DNA from: Paragonimus westermani
Taxonomy: Eukaryota; Platyhelminthes; Trematoda; Plagiorchiida; Troglotrematidae
Assembly (NCBI GenBank): GCA_008508345.1
Contig: QNGE01000995.1
Span: 114,621-178,620 of the forward strand
Length of the DNA: 64,000 bases
Direction: 5' to 3'
Both the position numbers and the translations under genes were made by a program. Position 1 is the first letter of the stretch. Every line of letters starts with the position of its first letter. Under the pieces are notes generated by a model, which was given only the letters and a program-made list of their open reading frames with translations, made no database searches and was not told the origin of the DNA. Below are positions 1 to 11,129 of this stretch, one piece after another.

Positions 1-200
1 CGGAGCACATTCCCAAGTGGCTAGTGCAAACAATGTTTCAAGGCGGGTCAGCATACTAAAACTCGAACAGAAATCCGGCGTCTTCGATCGCCAAACACCT
101 AATCGCAACAGGTCATGTGATTGACCCCGACACTTCGTTCACGGTCCCATTGCGCAATCGCGACCCTAGATTGTTAGCGTTCTCCGAGGCAGTGTTGATC
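1..200 (-). mobile_element. Decayed HHR-SINE copy cut by the window edge (linker plus part of tRNA-like head)
   Basis: Read on the minus strand, positions 113 to about 65 match the linker of the other copies. The shared word TGTTGCGATTAGGTGTTTG (positions 111-93) recurs with 1 to 3 changes at 11335-11317 and at 7073-7055 (minus). Past the linker, towards position 1, the minus strand ends in TTGGGAATGTGCTCCG. This resembles the part of the head just before the B box in the 49.5 kb copy (TTGGAATGTCCGGAG), so the copy probably continues outside the window. No ribozyme is visible because that part would lie upstream of position 1. The alignment is by eye and the outer limit near 200 is a guess. 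Confidence 0.4.
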
Positions 201-2469
201 AAGCGTCACGCACCTGCCCTTTGTTGGCAAAAGGTACTGGCGCAATCAATTTCGTTGCCGTGGCAGTGAAACCTGATTGCAACTAAGTGAAGTTCGTTCA
301 TTTCATTGTTTTGACGCTACGCGCTTAACCTATATAACCGAATGTTTTATGTAACCGACTGATGAGAATAAACGAAATGCTTGCATCTCGCAATGTATGT
401 CTTCTTGCTGTCCTGATGAACTGCTAAAAGAATTGAATACGATATTCCGGACGATAATCTCTCAGTAATTATAAGGAATTCCCCACTTAAACATAATTTG
501 CTCGGTCTGTCTAGGTGGTGGGAATTGAAAACGACCTCTCGAAATGGATTCATCTATTCTGAGCCAGTGAAGTATTTACAAGCCATAAGTTGTCAGTGAC
601 AATTATCCTACTGACAGACAACGCTCATAGTACCGGAAGTCACCCGTTCGATTTCTGCTCTACTATGCTGAACATTAAACCTAGGAAGTGAGGAATGTTC
701 GGAAACAGTAGGAAGTCTACAAAACGAATCAATCGATCAGAACCAATTGTTCATAAATGGCAATCTGCCTTCCGATATGAACTAATTTAAACTCACTGAA
801 GTTTGACAACAAACTACCAGCTTGACGTTACCAAAATGTTTCCGTCTATACAGGAAGCAGATCAGATTTATTAAGGACAACTGAAGTTTGCTAAAAAGCT
901 ATGCAGTGATGGTGGAAAGGCGGGAAATCTCAGAAAAAAGACACAAAGCAAGTTGTTGGGATTTCCACCCTTAAGTCTTCCTGATATGTACAGCCCAATG
1001 AGTTGCCTAAAGTTGATACCATATATACAAGAATGTTATTTCCGACTTACTAATCATATAACATCAGTTTTATGTAACCTTGGATGGCCAATTAAAATTC
1101 ATGATATCATACGTTCTGAGAGATTAGTTGCACTACGTAAGTATGCAATACATTGATGCGCCAACAGAGACATCTACTTCTGATGTGCCAGATTCCTCAC
1201 TTACTGGAACATACATTGGCATAAACTGCCTGACATGTACGAACGTTCAGATTGTGGAGTAACCACAAGTTCAAGCTGATACCATTTATTTTCCATTACG
1301 ATCTGCTCATTTTGCGTGGAACAGATCAACTCTGTAGTGTTTTCTGGTTTTTAGATGTGCCATCCTTCTGGACTGCTGTTCACCGCATCACATGTTTTTG
1401 GAATACCTTGCTAACCTGTTCCGCAAATGCTGAGATATTCCTATCAGTCACAACGTTGCCTCGGAAGTTGATGTTGAAACGGAATTTTTCCTTTCTTACC
1501 TCTGTTGTTTATTTCCATTCATGTTTACACATCGTGTGACATTAGTTGTTGTTCATTCAACACTGAGAGAAGAGAGTGTGTGAAAGGATTTTTCATACAT
1601 CGGGAAAATACTGTGAACTTGCGAGCTGATGACGTTTTAACTAACACTAGTTAATTGCAGCCTTTAAACCCGAGCAGACTTTAGTGAGGACTTTTTAAGA
1701 AGAAAATGTTTATCCGTTGATTAGGATTCGTGCGGTGTTACATCCCAGTGGTCATTATGATTATACCACGATGTCACATGACTCGCTTCACCCTTCGGCT
1801 TAGGGAAAATTATTTGGTATTATTTATGAGAATTAACATGACCTCAATTAGAATTTGGTTTTTCTCTCCGTAGTGTGACGAACAATTGGGGCAACAGTAC
1901 TACCAAGCAAACACGAAGATTCACAGTAGCCGTCCGCAATAGATTCCACCACAATAAATCTACCGCATATTACAAGGAGATTCTCCCTTTTAATAACAGC
2001 AAATTCGATTCCTTCGGCGTGTCAAAAGAACGTTGCCAGGGTTATTCCACGATAACCACAAACGCGTGCGAGCAGAACGCGAAATGCACGAGGACGATGT
2101 GTGTGTTGATTTAAACAATAGACAAGTAGTTAATATGTATAATGAACATAACAGGCATGCAGAAACTTACACGGAAAAACGACGAGTTTACCAGACAGGT
2201 TTCTAATCACATCGCAGAACTGTCAACACAGCTTTGTATAACCCAACGGATTGAGTGCAATAAATTCCACCGATTAATGGCCCTCAAAACCATGATTCTT
2301 ATAATGCAAAGCAAAGTTTTTTTGATAACTGATAAACGTGCTGCTGATTGTTTGAGGATTTTGATTTTCATACAGACCATACATCATTCACAACTGGTCG
2401 CATCTGTCCTATTCCCATAGAACTTTCAGTTAACCTCCTTTGAAAAAAGCACTAGACTGGGGTTTCAAG
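201..2469. other. No gene seen; one hammerhead-like motif
   Basis: Apart from the hammerhead-like motif at 356-390, I see no gene, repeat or RNA here. The open frames (up to 95 codons, for example 1252-1539 plus) have no recognisable protein motif and look random. Confidence 0.5.
356..390 (+). ncRNA. Hammerhead-ribozyme-like motif, probably inactive or coincidental
   Basis: CTGATGAG (359-366) and CGAAA (373-377) match the two conserved core strands of a hammerhead ribozyme and are separated by only six bases. Stem III can form as ATG (377-379) with CAT (384-386) around a 4-nt loop. The cleavage position would be C387, in an AUC triplet that obeys the NUH rule. Stem I can form as CGA (356-358) with TCG (388-390). 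The weak point is stem II, which is a single G-C pair closing AATAAA. Known active hammerheads have a longer stem II. No tRNA-like head lies next to it. It could be a decayed remnant of the ribozyme family found elsewhere in the window, or chance. Confidence 0.25.
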
Positions 2470-2725
2470 CTTATAGGACAGGATGTGGCTGAGGTTGCAT
2501 ACATGCTGATTCAGTCGTGCCTAATGTGAAGTCAGTGGCAAAGTGGCCAACACGGTCGTCTCATGAAAGTGTGATCGGAGTTCCAGTCCCGGCCGTGGTA
2601 AGAATGTGCACAACTGTCGAGCTGTTAAGTGAGCAAAACTCAAGTCCAGTGGTACTTTTTGAAAGAGACTGACTGGAAATTGGACAGCTTTGATCAGTTG
2701 GGGGTGATGTTCAAATCATATGAAC
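2470..2725 (+). mobile_element. HHR-SINE copy with degenerate ribozyme
   Basis: The linker end CAGTCGTGCCTAATGTGA (about 2513-2530) is nearly identical to 49537-49553. It is followed by an A-box-like AGTGGCAAAGTGG and a B-box-like GAGTTCCAGTCCCGG. The hammerhead region at 2605-2652 keeps GAGCTG, GAGC and AAGTC, but the core is damaged: CTGACGA reads CTGTCGA and GAAA reads AAAA. The tail (CTGACTGGAA, then GATCAGTTG and GTTCAAATCATATGAAC) is shared with the 40.8 kb and 52.3 kb copies. Gene-like open frames over this copy are repeat translations, not proteins. Confidence 0.75.
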
Positions 2726-4164
2726 TATTACAACGGTTGATCGGTTCCCAAGTTAGGCAATATTGCGATTTGGTTTTGCGTCCCCATCCGAATATTTACA
2801 ACAATTGTTTTTTTTGTTCGACATTGTATTGAAGAGAAAATGTCGAGAAATAAAGATATCCTGCTAATTTTGACAAGTTGCAGCTGTGAACAATTTGTCA
2901 AACAGTGCAACTACATCGGTTCTATCTCGTTCGGGACACTGCTCGGGTGTTTTGCTGAGCACAGACAAAATTGCGACGCGATAAGATTAACCGACATTTG
3001 GATCTAAAGTCAAGTTAAGTTCTGACAAAACTTCAAGTATACTAATATTCGTACAAATACGACACAGAATAATATTTTTTTCGGGCCTTATGGAAATGTA
3101 GACCCGTACTAGCACCGAAAATTCAGTAGACCAGCTCTCCAAAACTTTGAACCAACAGATAACCAGGGTACTTATCGTCTCTGGTACCGTGTTCCTGTTC
3201 ACAGTTCGTGTCCGAATTGGCGAATACGCTAAAATGGTTACCAATAGTGCCTTATTCTACTAACTTAGAAGTAGTTAGGGACAAGAAGTAACGAAATAAA
3301 TTCATTATGTTTATCCGTTTTATGAACAATGATCAAGTTAACACAGCTGCTACTGAACGACCGGAAAAAAGGAGAATGATCCATACAGACATTTTGTTGA
3401 AACAATGCAGAACGTTTTACAATGCATCCGGAGTAATAAGTGTTTGTTTGCAAAATCGAATTTTGATGCGATTTAGCACAATATATGTTCGTACCAGTGA
3501 ACAGAAACCCTCTATAAACCTTTTTGGAGTTATGCAGAAATCTAGGGCAACTATTAATGTAGCACACAAACGAAAGAACTTATTTAAATTTCATCTAAGT
3601 ATAACGGACAAGTCGGTGTGGTTTGGTTGGTAGACACGCTTCGAATTTGAAGCGTTGATTATGCGGGCTGACGTTTGTCTGTTACTTTCAGTAAAACGTG
3701 GAGCTCTATATAAAACCTGCTTCGACAAAAACAGAGTAAAACAGCCGAACACCGATTGGAGTTCCTTATGGTCAGCCATGAATTTGTTCACTAGCAAACA
3801 CCAAAAGACTATGGAATAGTCTACAATCAGAATACAAGGAACAAATGAGATGTGATACACACAGTTGTTGAGAACGCTATAAAACATCCGGTATGGAATT
3901 GCACGAAATATACTGCTATATAAAATGATGATAAACTTTTTAAAATTTTCACAGGCAGTACGCCATCTGTGTTGCACATTGCCATGGTCCTGATCTACGG
4001 TTCTTTATAGAAACATCCAACCTCTTACAAAAGGGAAACGGGAAACGTAAACAGTTACTCTCAAAAGGCTCCGACAAGTGTTACTGGGATTTTCAGCTTT
4101 GAAACAACAAACGTCTAAAGAAAAATGAGTAAATTTTTCATTTTGCTCACACAATATTATCAAC
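2726..4164. other. No feature recognised
   Basis: Open frames of 100 to 128 codons overlap on both strands (3265-3567 minus, 3307-3633 plus, 3591-3977 minus). They share no visible protein motif, and their overlap in opposite directions is typical of chance frames. Nothing else is supported. Confidence 0.5.
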
Positions 4165-4480
4165 TATTTGGAATTGTCAAGTTGAACATTACCCGCGCTA
4201 GAGTGCATTCAGATAGACAATTCAGTCAGCCCTCTAAAAAAGGAGCATTAGGTCGGTTTTTCGCTGGTGTTGGACCTCTTCAATAGTGCACATCCTTGTC
4301 ACGGTTGACCACACATTCATGAGACCAATGTGTTGATCACTAGGCCGATCATCTGATATTAAGCAGGAAGGAATTATCGCCTGTCAATTCTCAACCACTT
4401 CCGTTCGTGCGTAGTGATTAGGTTTGCCCGAATCGATTGAGACTGGTAAAAGTTACAAACGGAATGCGGTAATCTTAGTA
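4165..4480 (-). mobile_element. HHR-SINE copy, minus strand, ribozyme decayed
   Basis: The minus strand aligns to the 49.5 kb copy through several modules. The linker reads TCGGGCAAACCTAATCACT and then GAAGTGGTTGAG (about 4425-4400). The head contains AGTGATCAACACATTGGTCT (4342-4323). The post-head segment reads CCGTGACAAGGATGTGCACTA. The ribozyme region (4289 down to 4245) is degenerate: CTGACGA has become TTGAAGA and the cleavage triplet is lost. The B box is also lost. The tail, read downwards from about 4235, contains GGCTGACTGAATTGTCTATC and then TGAATGC, matching the 40.8 kb copy. That this tail recurs here in the opposite orientation shows that it belongs to the element. Confidence 0.65.
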
Positions 4481-5991
4481 ACGTATCACATTTTCTTCGA
4501 GCATTTATGAAAGTGTATAAATATATCTGGTACACTCTTGCTTATGTTACACGTCAGTCCGAAAATGTGCATGGCATTTTTGTGAAGTTATACAATACAC
4601 CTTTTACTAGACTCGTCTATGTGGTTACTACAAATTAGAAACTTTAACAAACTTCGGCACTAATAGCAATGATATGCATGAGAAAATGATCAACAAACTA
4701 GTGTTTCTATGACGAACATTTCAGAAATAATCATTTGTCAGTGTTGTCGCACAGCGTAATACATAAATTATACCACTGTAAACAAACTGTTAGGTATAGT
4801 GTCTCCGACAAAATCCAGTTGTGTAAAATCTAGGATTTTGCAGGGCACAATAAACTGAAGGAAATCTCATACTTCTGAAATATGAACAGTATTCGTTCTC
4901 CACAACAGAGATAACTGTAGAAAAAATGTCCGGTGATAATATCTTCATAGCACACTTCGTTCAACCCAACTTGTTTTTTGTTATATAAATGAGGTTCTTT
5001 TGTGATCAGAAGCTGTTCACGAAGCGGTGATTGTTTTGTGTGTGCAATCAATGCGAAATGCCGTGCGTTAGCGCCTTGTTTGTTCTCTTACGTTATTGGT
5101 TAAGTTGATGATGAGGAATTTGTGGAAATTTGGTCAAAAATCATTGATACATGGCTAATAGTAAGTGACCATGTTTATCGGAACAGTGAGAATATTTCAG
5201 TTAACAAATAATTGAATAAGCTATCGGAATTTCTTTCATAATTTACCATTTCCAATTTGAATATCCATAGTAAATAGACTGTGAGTTATTAACTAGTGAA
5301 TGCGTTTTTCATTTATCAACTCAAGTCTTTCGTTTGTATTGTTTCGGTATCATTTATGATGCAGAACACAAAGAAGATGGTAAACCTGGGAACAGAAATT
5401 ATCTTCGAAGGATAAGAAATACCTGTAGAATATACACTGCTGAGTACCCTTGTTTAGTGTTATGTTGTGGACGAACAACAGAAACGCACGCAATTTGAGT
5501 ATAGGAAGCTGAGAGTAACAGGTAGAAATGAGTGTACGTTTCGTGTAGCAAACTTCAACAAAAACACCGAGCCTGTACAAATGTTAACGAAAGCTTGGTT
5601 ATGTCCAGCTTGTCAAATAGTGTATACGACACTTCTGGTCTATGTGAACACGGAGTGTTATTGGTATCTGAGAGAGTACAACTACCCAGGCCAAGCATAT
5701 TTTGCGAAACGCAAACCAATAACGTCATTCGGTCTTGTTGGGCCACCTTCGGAAATTTTTATAAAGTTTGCTGACATTTATTTCAAAAACTGTACAATCA
5801 CATCTACATGACAAACGAAAAGTGAAATGAGAAGAACTTTCGACTTCAACGCATAGTAAAGTAATTGTGGCGTGATATATGTACGTCCAAGTGGGGACCC
5901 AGAAAGCATATAGCTATACATTCACACACATAACTGTAAGAAGGTATACAACAATAATACAACAGGTAAGTGAACAATAATCTTCATTGCA
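4481..5991. other. No feature recognised
   Basis: The longest open frame is 114 codons (5467-5811 plus), with no recognisable domain and two competing frames across it. I see no repeat or RNA. Confidence 0.5.
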
Positions 5992-6548
5992 GCAGGAAGA
6001 ACATATATATTGCGATACGTTCATATCTCATCTACTCCCAATAGTCGCAAACGTAAAACATGCCAGTTTTATGCGTCATAACAGACATAGAATAATAGGG
6101 GCTATACACGCCTATAACCATACCAAGCATCATGTAATCACGACCGTGGTAACCCGTAAGGTTGCCTCAACCCCTTTTGTGAGTTAAACGTCGGCTGGTA
6201 AGTTCAGATGAGCATCATTCTGTAGACAGTCAATAACTTCATGTTTCGAGTGCTCAACAGTAACCTGAGTGAGTTAAGTGGGTCAAATTGGTGATCTGTT
6301 GTTATGAGGTGTTTGACAATCGATGACGATGGATTTCGAGCCGTCCGTACACCAAGTCGAAGCTGGTGCACCGACAGTTATTTCAGCCGAATGTACTCAA
6401 GGATTGTGCAGCTTTCTGCCCGATCCTATGCATGAACAATCCTGATTACCATGAGGTTGCTTACTTATTTTGGATCCTACCCGCAAAGTGTTATCCCCAA
6501 ATTGCTCGAAGGACTCCTTTGAGTTGACCGAATTCTTATAAAACACTT
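5992..6548 (+). repeat. Left arm of a 557-nt near-perfect inverted repeat
   Basis: The reverse complement of 6821-7377 matches this arm over its full 557 nt with no gaps. I found no mismatch from about 6018 to 6548. Five mismatches fall in the next 23 nt outward, before the shared 8-mer GCAGGAAG (5992-5999), and the flanks then differ. About 6285-6440 carries a decayed HHR-SINE: linker GGGTCAAATTGGTGATCTG, head-like CGACAGTTATTTCAGCCGAA, and CAAGGATTGTGCAGC in the place of CAAGGATATGCACTAC of the 49.6 kb copy. A stop codon at 6539-6541 closes the RT frame on the arm side, so the arm is not coding. Confidence 0.9.
6285..6440 (+). mobile_element. Decayed HHR-SINE within the left palindrome arm
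   Basis: This segment aligns piecewise with the linker and head of the 49.5 kb copy. Shared words include GGGTCAAATTGGTGATCTGT, GAGGTGTTTGACAATCGATG and GGATTTCGAG, then GGTGCACCGACAGTTATTTC and CAAGGATTGTGCAGC. About 20 nt including the B box are deleted, and no ribozyme core follows. The same copy appears in mirror image in the right arm (about 6929-7084, minus). Confidence 0.45.
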
Positions 6549-6819
6549 TGGTGAGTACCCAACTGTCATATTCTCTGGATACTGTTTCTCTCTTTGCAAG
6601 TGTTCCGTTTCCTAAGACAGTTGATTTTTCAGGTGAATTTATCTCAAATCAGAACTGTGATATGGATGTTCCACTTGAATACCTCAAATATTTTGTTTTG
6701 TTATACACAGAAAACATTCGTTTCGATTTTAGGGGAACTGCTTACAGAACAGACAGACGGTTTTGCTATGACTAGTCTGTTAGGCCCAACACTAGCGGAC
6801 AATTTCTTAGGGGTGACTA
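6549..6819 (+). pseudogene. Penelope-like retroelement reverse transcriptase fragment, frameshifted
   Basis: The first part (to about 6745) translates as YSLDTVSLFASVPFPKTV followed by VPLEYLKYFVLLYTENIRFDF. This fits RT motif A and the following helix of Penelope-like elements (family pattern SLDVVSLFTNVP, then PLEYL). The next part, one frame over, reads EQTDGFAMTSLLGPTLADNF, which fits motif B (family pattern TDGVAMGSPLGPVLANIF). An extra A at about 6746-6748 separates the frames, and two residues of the motif B core differ from the pattern (MT for MG, SL for SP). Only about 90 residues are present. The N-terminal fingers, the catalytic YxDD motif and the GIY-YIG endonuclease are missing. 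The fragment is cut at the left by the palindrome arm and at the right by an N. Confidence 0.8.
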
Positions 6820-6820
6820 N
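6820..6820. other. Single N: unresolved base or scaffold join
   Basis: This is the only N in the window. It lies exactly where the RT spacer meets the right arm of the palindrome. The arm starts at the very next base (AAGTGTTTTATAAG). The position suggests a contig join or a collapsed gap rather than a random uncalled base. Confidence 0.8.
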
Positions 6821-7377
6821 AAGTGTTTTATAAGAATTCGGTCAACTCAAAGGAGTCCTTCGAGCAATTTGGGGATAACACTTTGCGGGTAGGATCCAAA
6901 ATAAGTAAGCAACCTCATGGTAATCAGGATTGTTCATGCATAGGATCGGGCAGAAAGCTGCACAATCCTTGAGTACATTCGGCTGAAATAACTGTCGGTG
7001 CACCAGCTTCGACTTGGTGTACGGACGGCTCGAAATCCATCGTCATCGATTGTCAAACACCTCATAACAACAGATCACCAATTTGACCCACTTAACTCAC
7101 TCAGGTTACTGTTGAGCACTCGAAACATGAAGTTATTGACTGTCTACAGAATGATGCTCATCTGAACTTACCAGCCGACGTTTAACTCACAAAAGGGGTT
7201 GAGGCAACCTTACGGGTTACCACGGTCGTGATTACATGATGCTTGGTATGGTTATAGGCGTGTATAGCCCCTATTATTCTATGTCTGTTATGACGCATAA
7301 AACTGGCATGTTTTACGTTTGCGACTATTGGGAGTAGATGAGATATGAACGTGTAGCAATATATGTTTGCTTCCTGC
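6821..7377 (-). repeat. Right arm of the 557-nt near-perfect inverted repeat
   Basis: This is the mirror image of 5992-6548. It begins immediately after the N and ends at CTTCCTGC (7370-7377), after which the sequence is unrelated to the left flank. The embedded SINE relic therefore runs on the minus strand here (about 6929-7084). Confidence 0.9.
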
Positions 7378-9599
7378 TCTGATGTGGTGTTCTGAACAGT
7401 AATCTGACATTAATGGCTCCACTGATTCCTGCTCTACATAATTTTTTTAAATATCAACAAACAATTTCAAACATGTAGCCTAGAACGCTATCCAATGAGT
7501 TGGTGACGCTCTACTGCCCAGACCTCAGCGCCAAATCCTCCACTGTACATTCAGAGAACAAACTGAATCGCCTGATTTTCACTAATGCAATTGAAGCGCC
7601 ACTCACATGAACAGTCTGGCTGCATATGTGGTTTCCTCACTCACAAGTCAAAACCGGCTAAAGCATTATTTTCTTATGGACTTCGGTTAGATGTGAAAAA
7701 CTCTGAGGCCCATAAATGACAGGTCAGCTTCTGCATCGTCGATGCATGCCTGAAGAAGTAGGAGTTCAATATAGACGGTGGCGAATCGAAAAACGGTCAG
7801 GAATTGTTGAGGTTTAAATAATGGTGAGCTGTCTCCGTCAGTTAGTTGTTTCAAGACCTTGAATCCAGAAATTTAGCTCAGTTCTGTTCAATAACCTTTC
7901 AGTCGTCTTGTTGACACTAATAACTGGTCTACACACTTAACTCACCCGATTTCTTTCATTCCAATAATGTAGAGATTGATTTCTTTCCGATCGGTGGAAA
8001 AATAGCGATTAATGAGAAAAAGTAGATGAAGTATCACACACTCAGCGTTTACCGACTCTGTCATTGAGGTGAGATACACCTGTAGAAAATGACACTGTAG
8101 GCTCATTGTGTTACGTACGACGTTGTACGATACAATTCCATCTCGATATTGGAAGCTTTTCAAATAGAAGATTTTGCGTCCCTAGTTTTGTATGGTTACG
8201 ATGGTAGAATAAGTAATGTCTACTGATTCACACCAACAAGAAATCAATTGTTCAGTTGCACCATTCTGGCCTAACTGGATTGGTTCAAGTATAACCTCAG
8301 TATTTACAGAGAAGGCCGTAATAAATTTGTGTCGACAAATGGAGACATTCAAACGAAGCTCAGGCATTTTGCTTATATTCTGTTCACACGAAGGAATGCT
8401 ACACAATTTCCCCTTCTTTTAAGGGGCTGTCAATATTACTTCCCGAAATCTTACCCACCATTCTTTTGTGTTTGAGGTTACTTTGCACGAAAACAATGCA
8501 GCCCGGAAAACAGACACTAACTCCCGCTGAGCTTACATCACCCGAATGAGAATTTACTGCGAACTAGCTTGTACAGGTTTAACCGGAGAAACATTAAAAT
8601 GAACTGATTTCCGGATGACGGATACACATCTTCTAGAACAAAATCTTTGTCTAAAAACATTTTGGAAATCATTGCGGCAATGTGCACGAAATCAGCAATA
8701 TACCGTGGTTACATACTCTTTCAAGTACGTTGAGGTTTTGGGACAGCATCTAGGTATGAATAAACTCTGTTTAGAACAAGGAAGTCTCATTAATTCTGCT
8801 GTATTTATTCTGCTTTCATTGTCCGCTAAGAGGTCACTGTTTTCTAGTCACCTATACACATGTTGCCGCAAATGACGTGTGAATCCTCGTGTCCAGGAAA
8901 TCAACGTGCCCGAGCTTGTACTCTCGTAGAGCATCTCCTTTTGTTCAGAATCCAGGAAGTTCTCCACACTCTTGGTTAATTAAACGTGTGAAACTGTGTT
9001 AGCATTTTTCCGGTCAATATGTAACTCTCAATTTTTCTCAGAAAGGGTCTAAGTGTTCTAGCATTTGAAAGCCTCGGTCGCTAGCAAGGTGCGTGTTCAT
9101 GTGAGCTTAGGTCACTTTTATCGCAGCGAGTTGAAGGAACCTGATGAACTTGTGCTTGTTGGAATACGTGGAAAATACACCGGTGAAACGAACTGATTGC
9201 CGTGTTTCATTACCGTACGAGTCACAAAAAGTCCGTCAAGAGCATTCTTCATCGGAAACAAAATGCGTGCATTCTATTGAGGTTGACAAATCCATCGTTG
9301 GGTGATTTTCAGATGACACATCAATGCCTCTCCCATGCAACGGTATTTCGGCATACCTAGATTCTTTGGAGCTTAACTTCCAGGTTATCGTTTGAATATT
9401 CCCGTTTTCACGTGAAACAAGGAATAAAGTGAGCCACGTGATATTCCAGGGTGCCCTATTAAACTTTGTGACTTGAAACAGGTGAATGTATTGCCTATCG
9501 TTCGGCGTTGTCTGAATTGTGTATTGGATTACGTGAACCACATGCCAATAAATGGTTGCACGTAATGAGTGTGAGGATTGTTTGCTAATTTTATATCTT
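7378..9599. other. No feature recognised
   Basis: If a Penelope-like element had continued from 6819, its catalytic YxDD region should fall here. I did not find it. Short overlapping frames at 7942-8875 have no recognisable domain. A CTGAAGAAG word near 7748 followed by CGAAAAACG near 7788 is too loose to call. Confidence 0.45.
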
Positions 9600-9846
9600 G
9601 CTGTGCGATTTTTATCTCACGTTAAAATAAGTAGATTTCGGATGATTGTTTCTCGCAACAAACATAATGACACATTCGTCGGTGTACCAGGTGAACATCC
9701 TGAATTACACGGGCACACTAAATTACTCTTTTACGACTTTTACGAGTTTCCTTCAAAGCTGTTTGTTCAAACATGGTTTAATTACAATCGTCGAGCGCCT
9801 AAACACCGAAGCGGTCATTTCCCTGCATCATGGCTTTCATGAGTAG
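9600..9846 (+). pseudogene. Possible Penelope-like RT C-terminal fragment, frameshifted
   Basis: The upstream frame contains VSRNKHNDTFV. The next frame continues with SSVYQVNILNYTGTL, then SFTTFTSFLQSCLFKHGLIT and IVERL. Penelope-like RTs have, after the catalytic core, a segment of the form L.xRN.DG.F.TSVYRKPT.TG, then a Y.SF...K.GLI.....R stretch. The order and spacing of SVY, TG, SF, K.GLI and R fit that pattern. A frame change near 9670 and the loss of RKPT indicate decay. It could belong to the same original element as 6549-6819 (same strand, correct order) or be an independent insertion. Motif similarity is modest. Confidence 0.45.
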
Positions 9847-11129
9847 TTCAGCAAAACGTTTCCCAGTATGGTTTGCCCCGTCATATGGAAATCTTATGTA
9901 AATCCAATCACCAAAACAAATAGCCTATATTTCGATGGTTAATTTTCCAACCATTGGTGAGACTTGGAGTAAAAATTTTTAGCCGCAATTCGAGATCGTT
10001 GCTCTTAAACAATTGTGACCGCCGTTACACTGATCATACTTAGTTCATTACTCATACATATTATATCCGCACATGTTTAAGAAAGGCATATTTATCCACG
10101 GGTTAATAAGACTTATTTCTTCTAAACCTCAGCAGTCAAAGTAACGTGAAATCATGTGAGCATTTTGATTGAATAAAACGTGGTAAACGAACGACGCATG
10201 AAGCGGTGAATGTCAGACATTGATTTTAGGAATCCATGCCTAGCTCTCCGATGTTGTTCCACTTATTTCAGATTCCTATCACCCATTTGAAATCTAACAG
10301 AAAATTTTTGAAAGTAAGACTTAATAAATCAAAGACATACGAGCGCGTATAACCAAACTGAAGCTAGAACTATTGTTCCGTACGATACAGTTCTTTGGTA
10401 CGAACCCAGGTGAGGCCCAGCTTATTCACACTCGCATCTTCTTTTGAATACTACGTGTGTCACACTGTTCACTAATAATAGACCATTACTGGTGAGCGAT
10501 AATATAGCATTAGTTGAGGGTCGTTCGTTGCGTTTGTCATCCTATGTTTAATACGCTGAGGAATGTTGAATTCACTGAAACCTGTTTTGTTCGGTTTTAG
10601 AAAGTCAATCCAGACTTCACCTTTATTCTGCCTTCTGTTATGTGCACTGAACAATCGATGAGTTTTTTAAACTGACTGCAAACAAAAATTGTGGTTTTCT
10701 TCTGTATAACTACGCGTACTTACTCACTAAAAATTTTTGTTCCATACTTTTTGGAATGTATACACCTTCATCTATACGGAGATGTTTTATTGAACTTATT
10801 TTCGGCACTCTGGTAACCAGTTGCGTACTCGAATGAAGTTACCACTTTTCGAACCCTTTCTCTCTCCTGACTTAGGTGAAAGGTCAATTCACATTTTTGG
10901 TAAGAGAGAGCACCTTTATTGTAATTTTGTCAATAGTACCACATGCATTCCAATCATTTATACGGCATTTTCTGACGTTTTGTAACCTTGGAAGCTATTC
11001 TCATCACCTAAAAATGTCGACTAAGCGTTATTGAGCTAATTATCTTGAACTGCGGGGTGCAATTCAACAAATACAGACGTTCGTTAACATGAATTGATTA
11101 TAAGCCGTAAGAAATCATCCGTTGCGTTT
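9847..11129. other. No feature recognised
   Basis: Only one short frame (10472-10654 minus, 60 codons) is present. I see no repeat or RNA. Confidence 0.5.

Noticed and set aside
3265..3977. Cluster of overlapping 100 to 128-codon frames on both strands
   Set aside because: No shared protein motif and frames on opposite strands overlap; consistent with random frames.
7109..7126. CTGTTGAGCACTCGAAAC in the right palindrome arm, hammerhead-like
   Set aside because: The essential A of CUGANGA is T, the GAG/CTC stem would leave a 2-nt loop, and stems I and III do not form.
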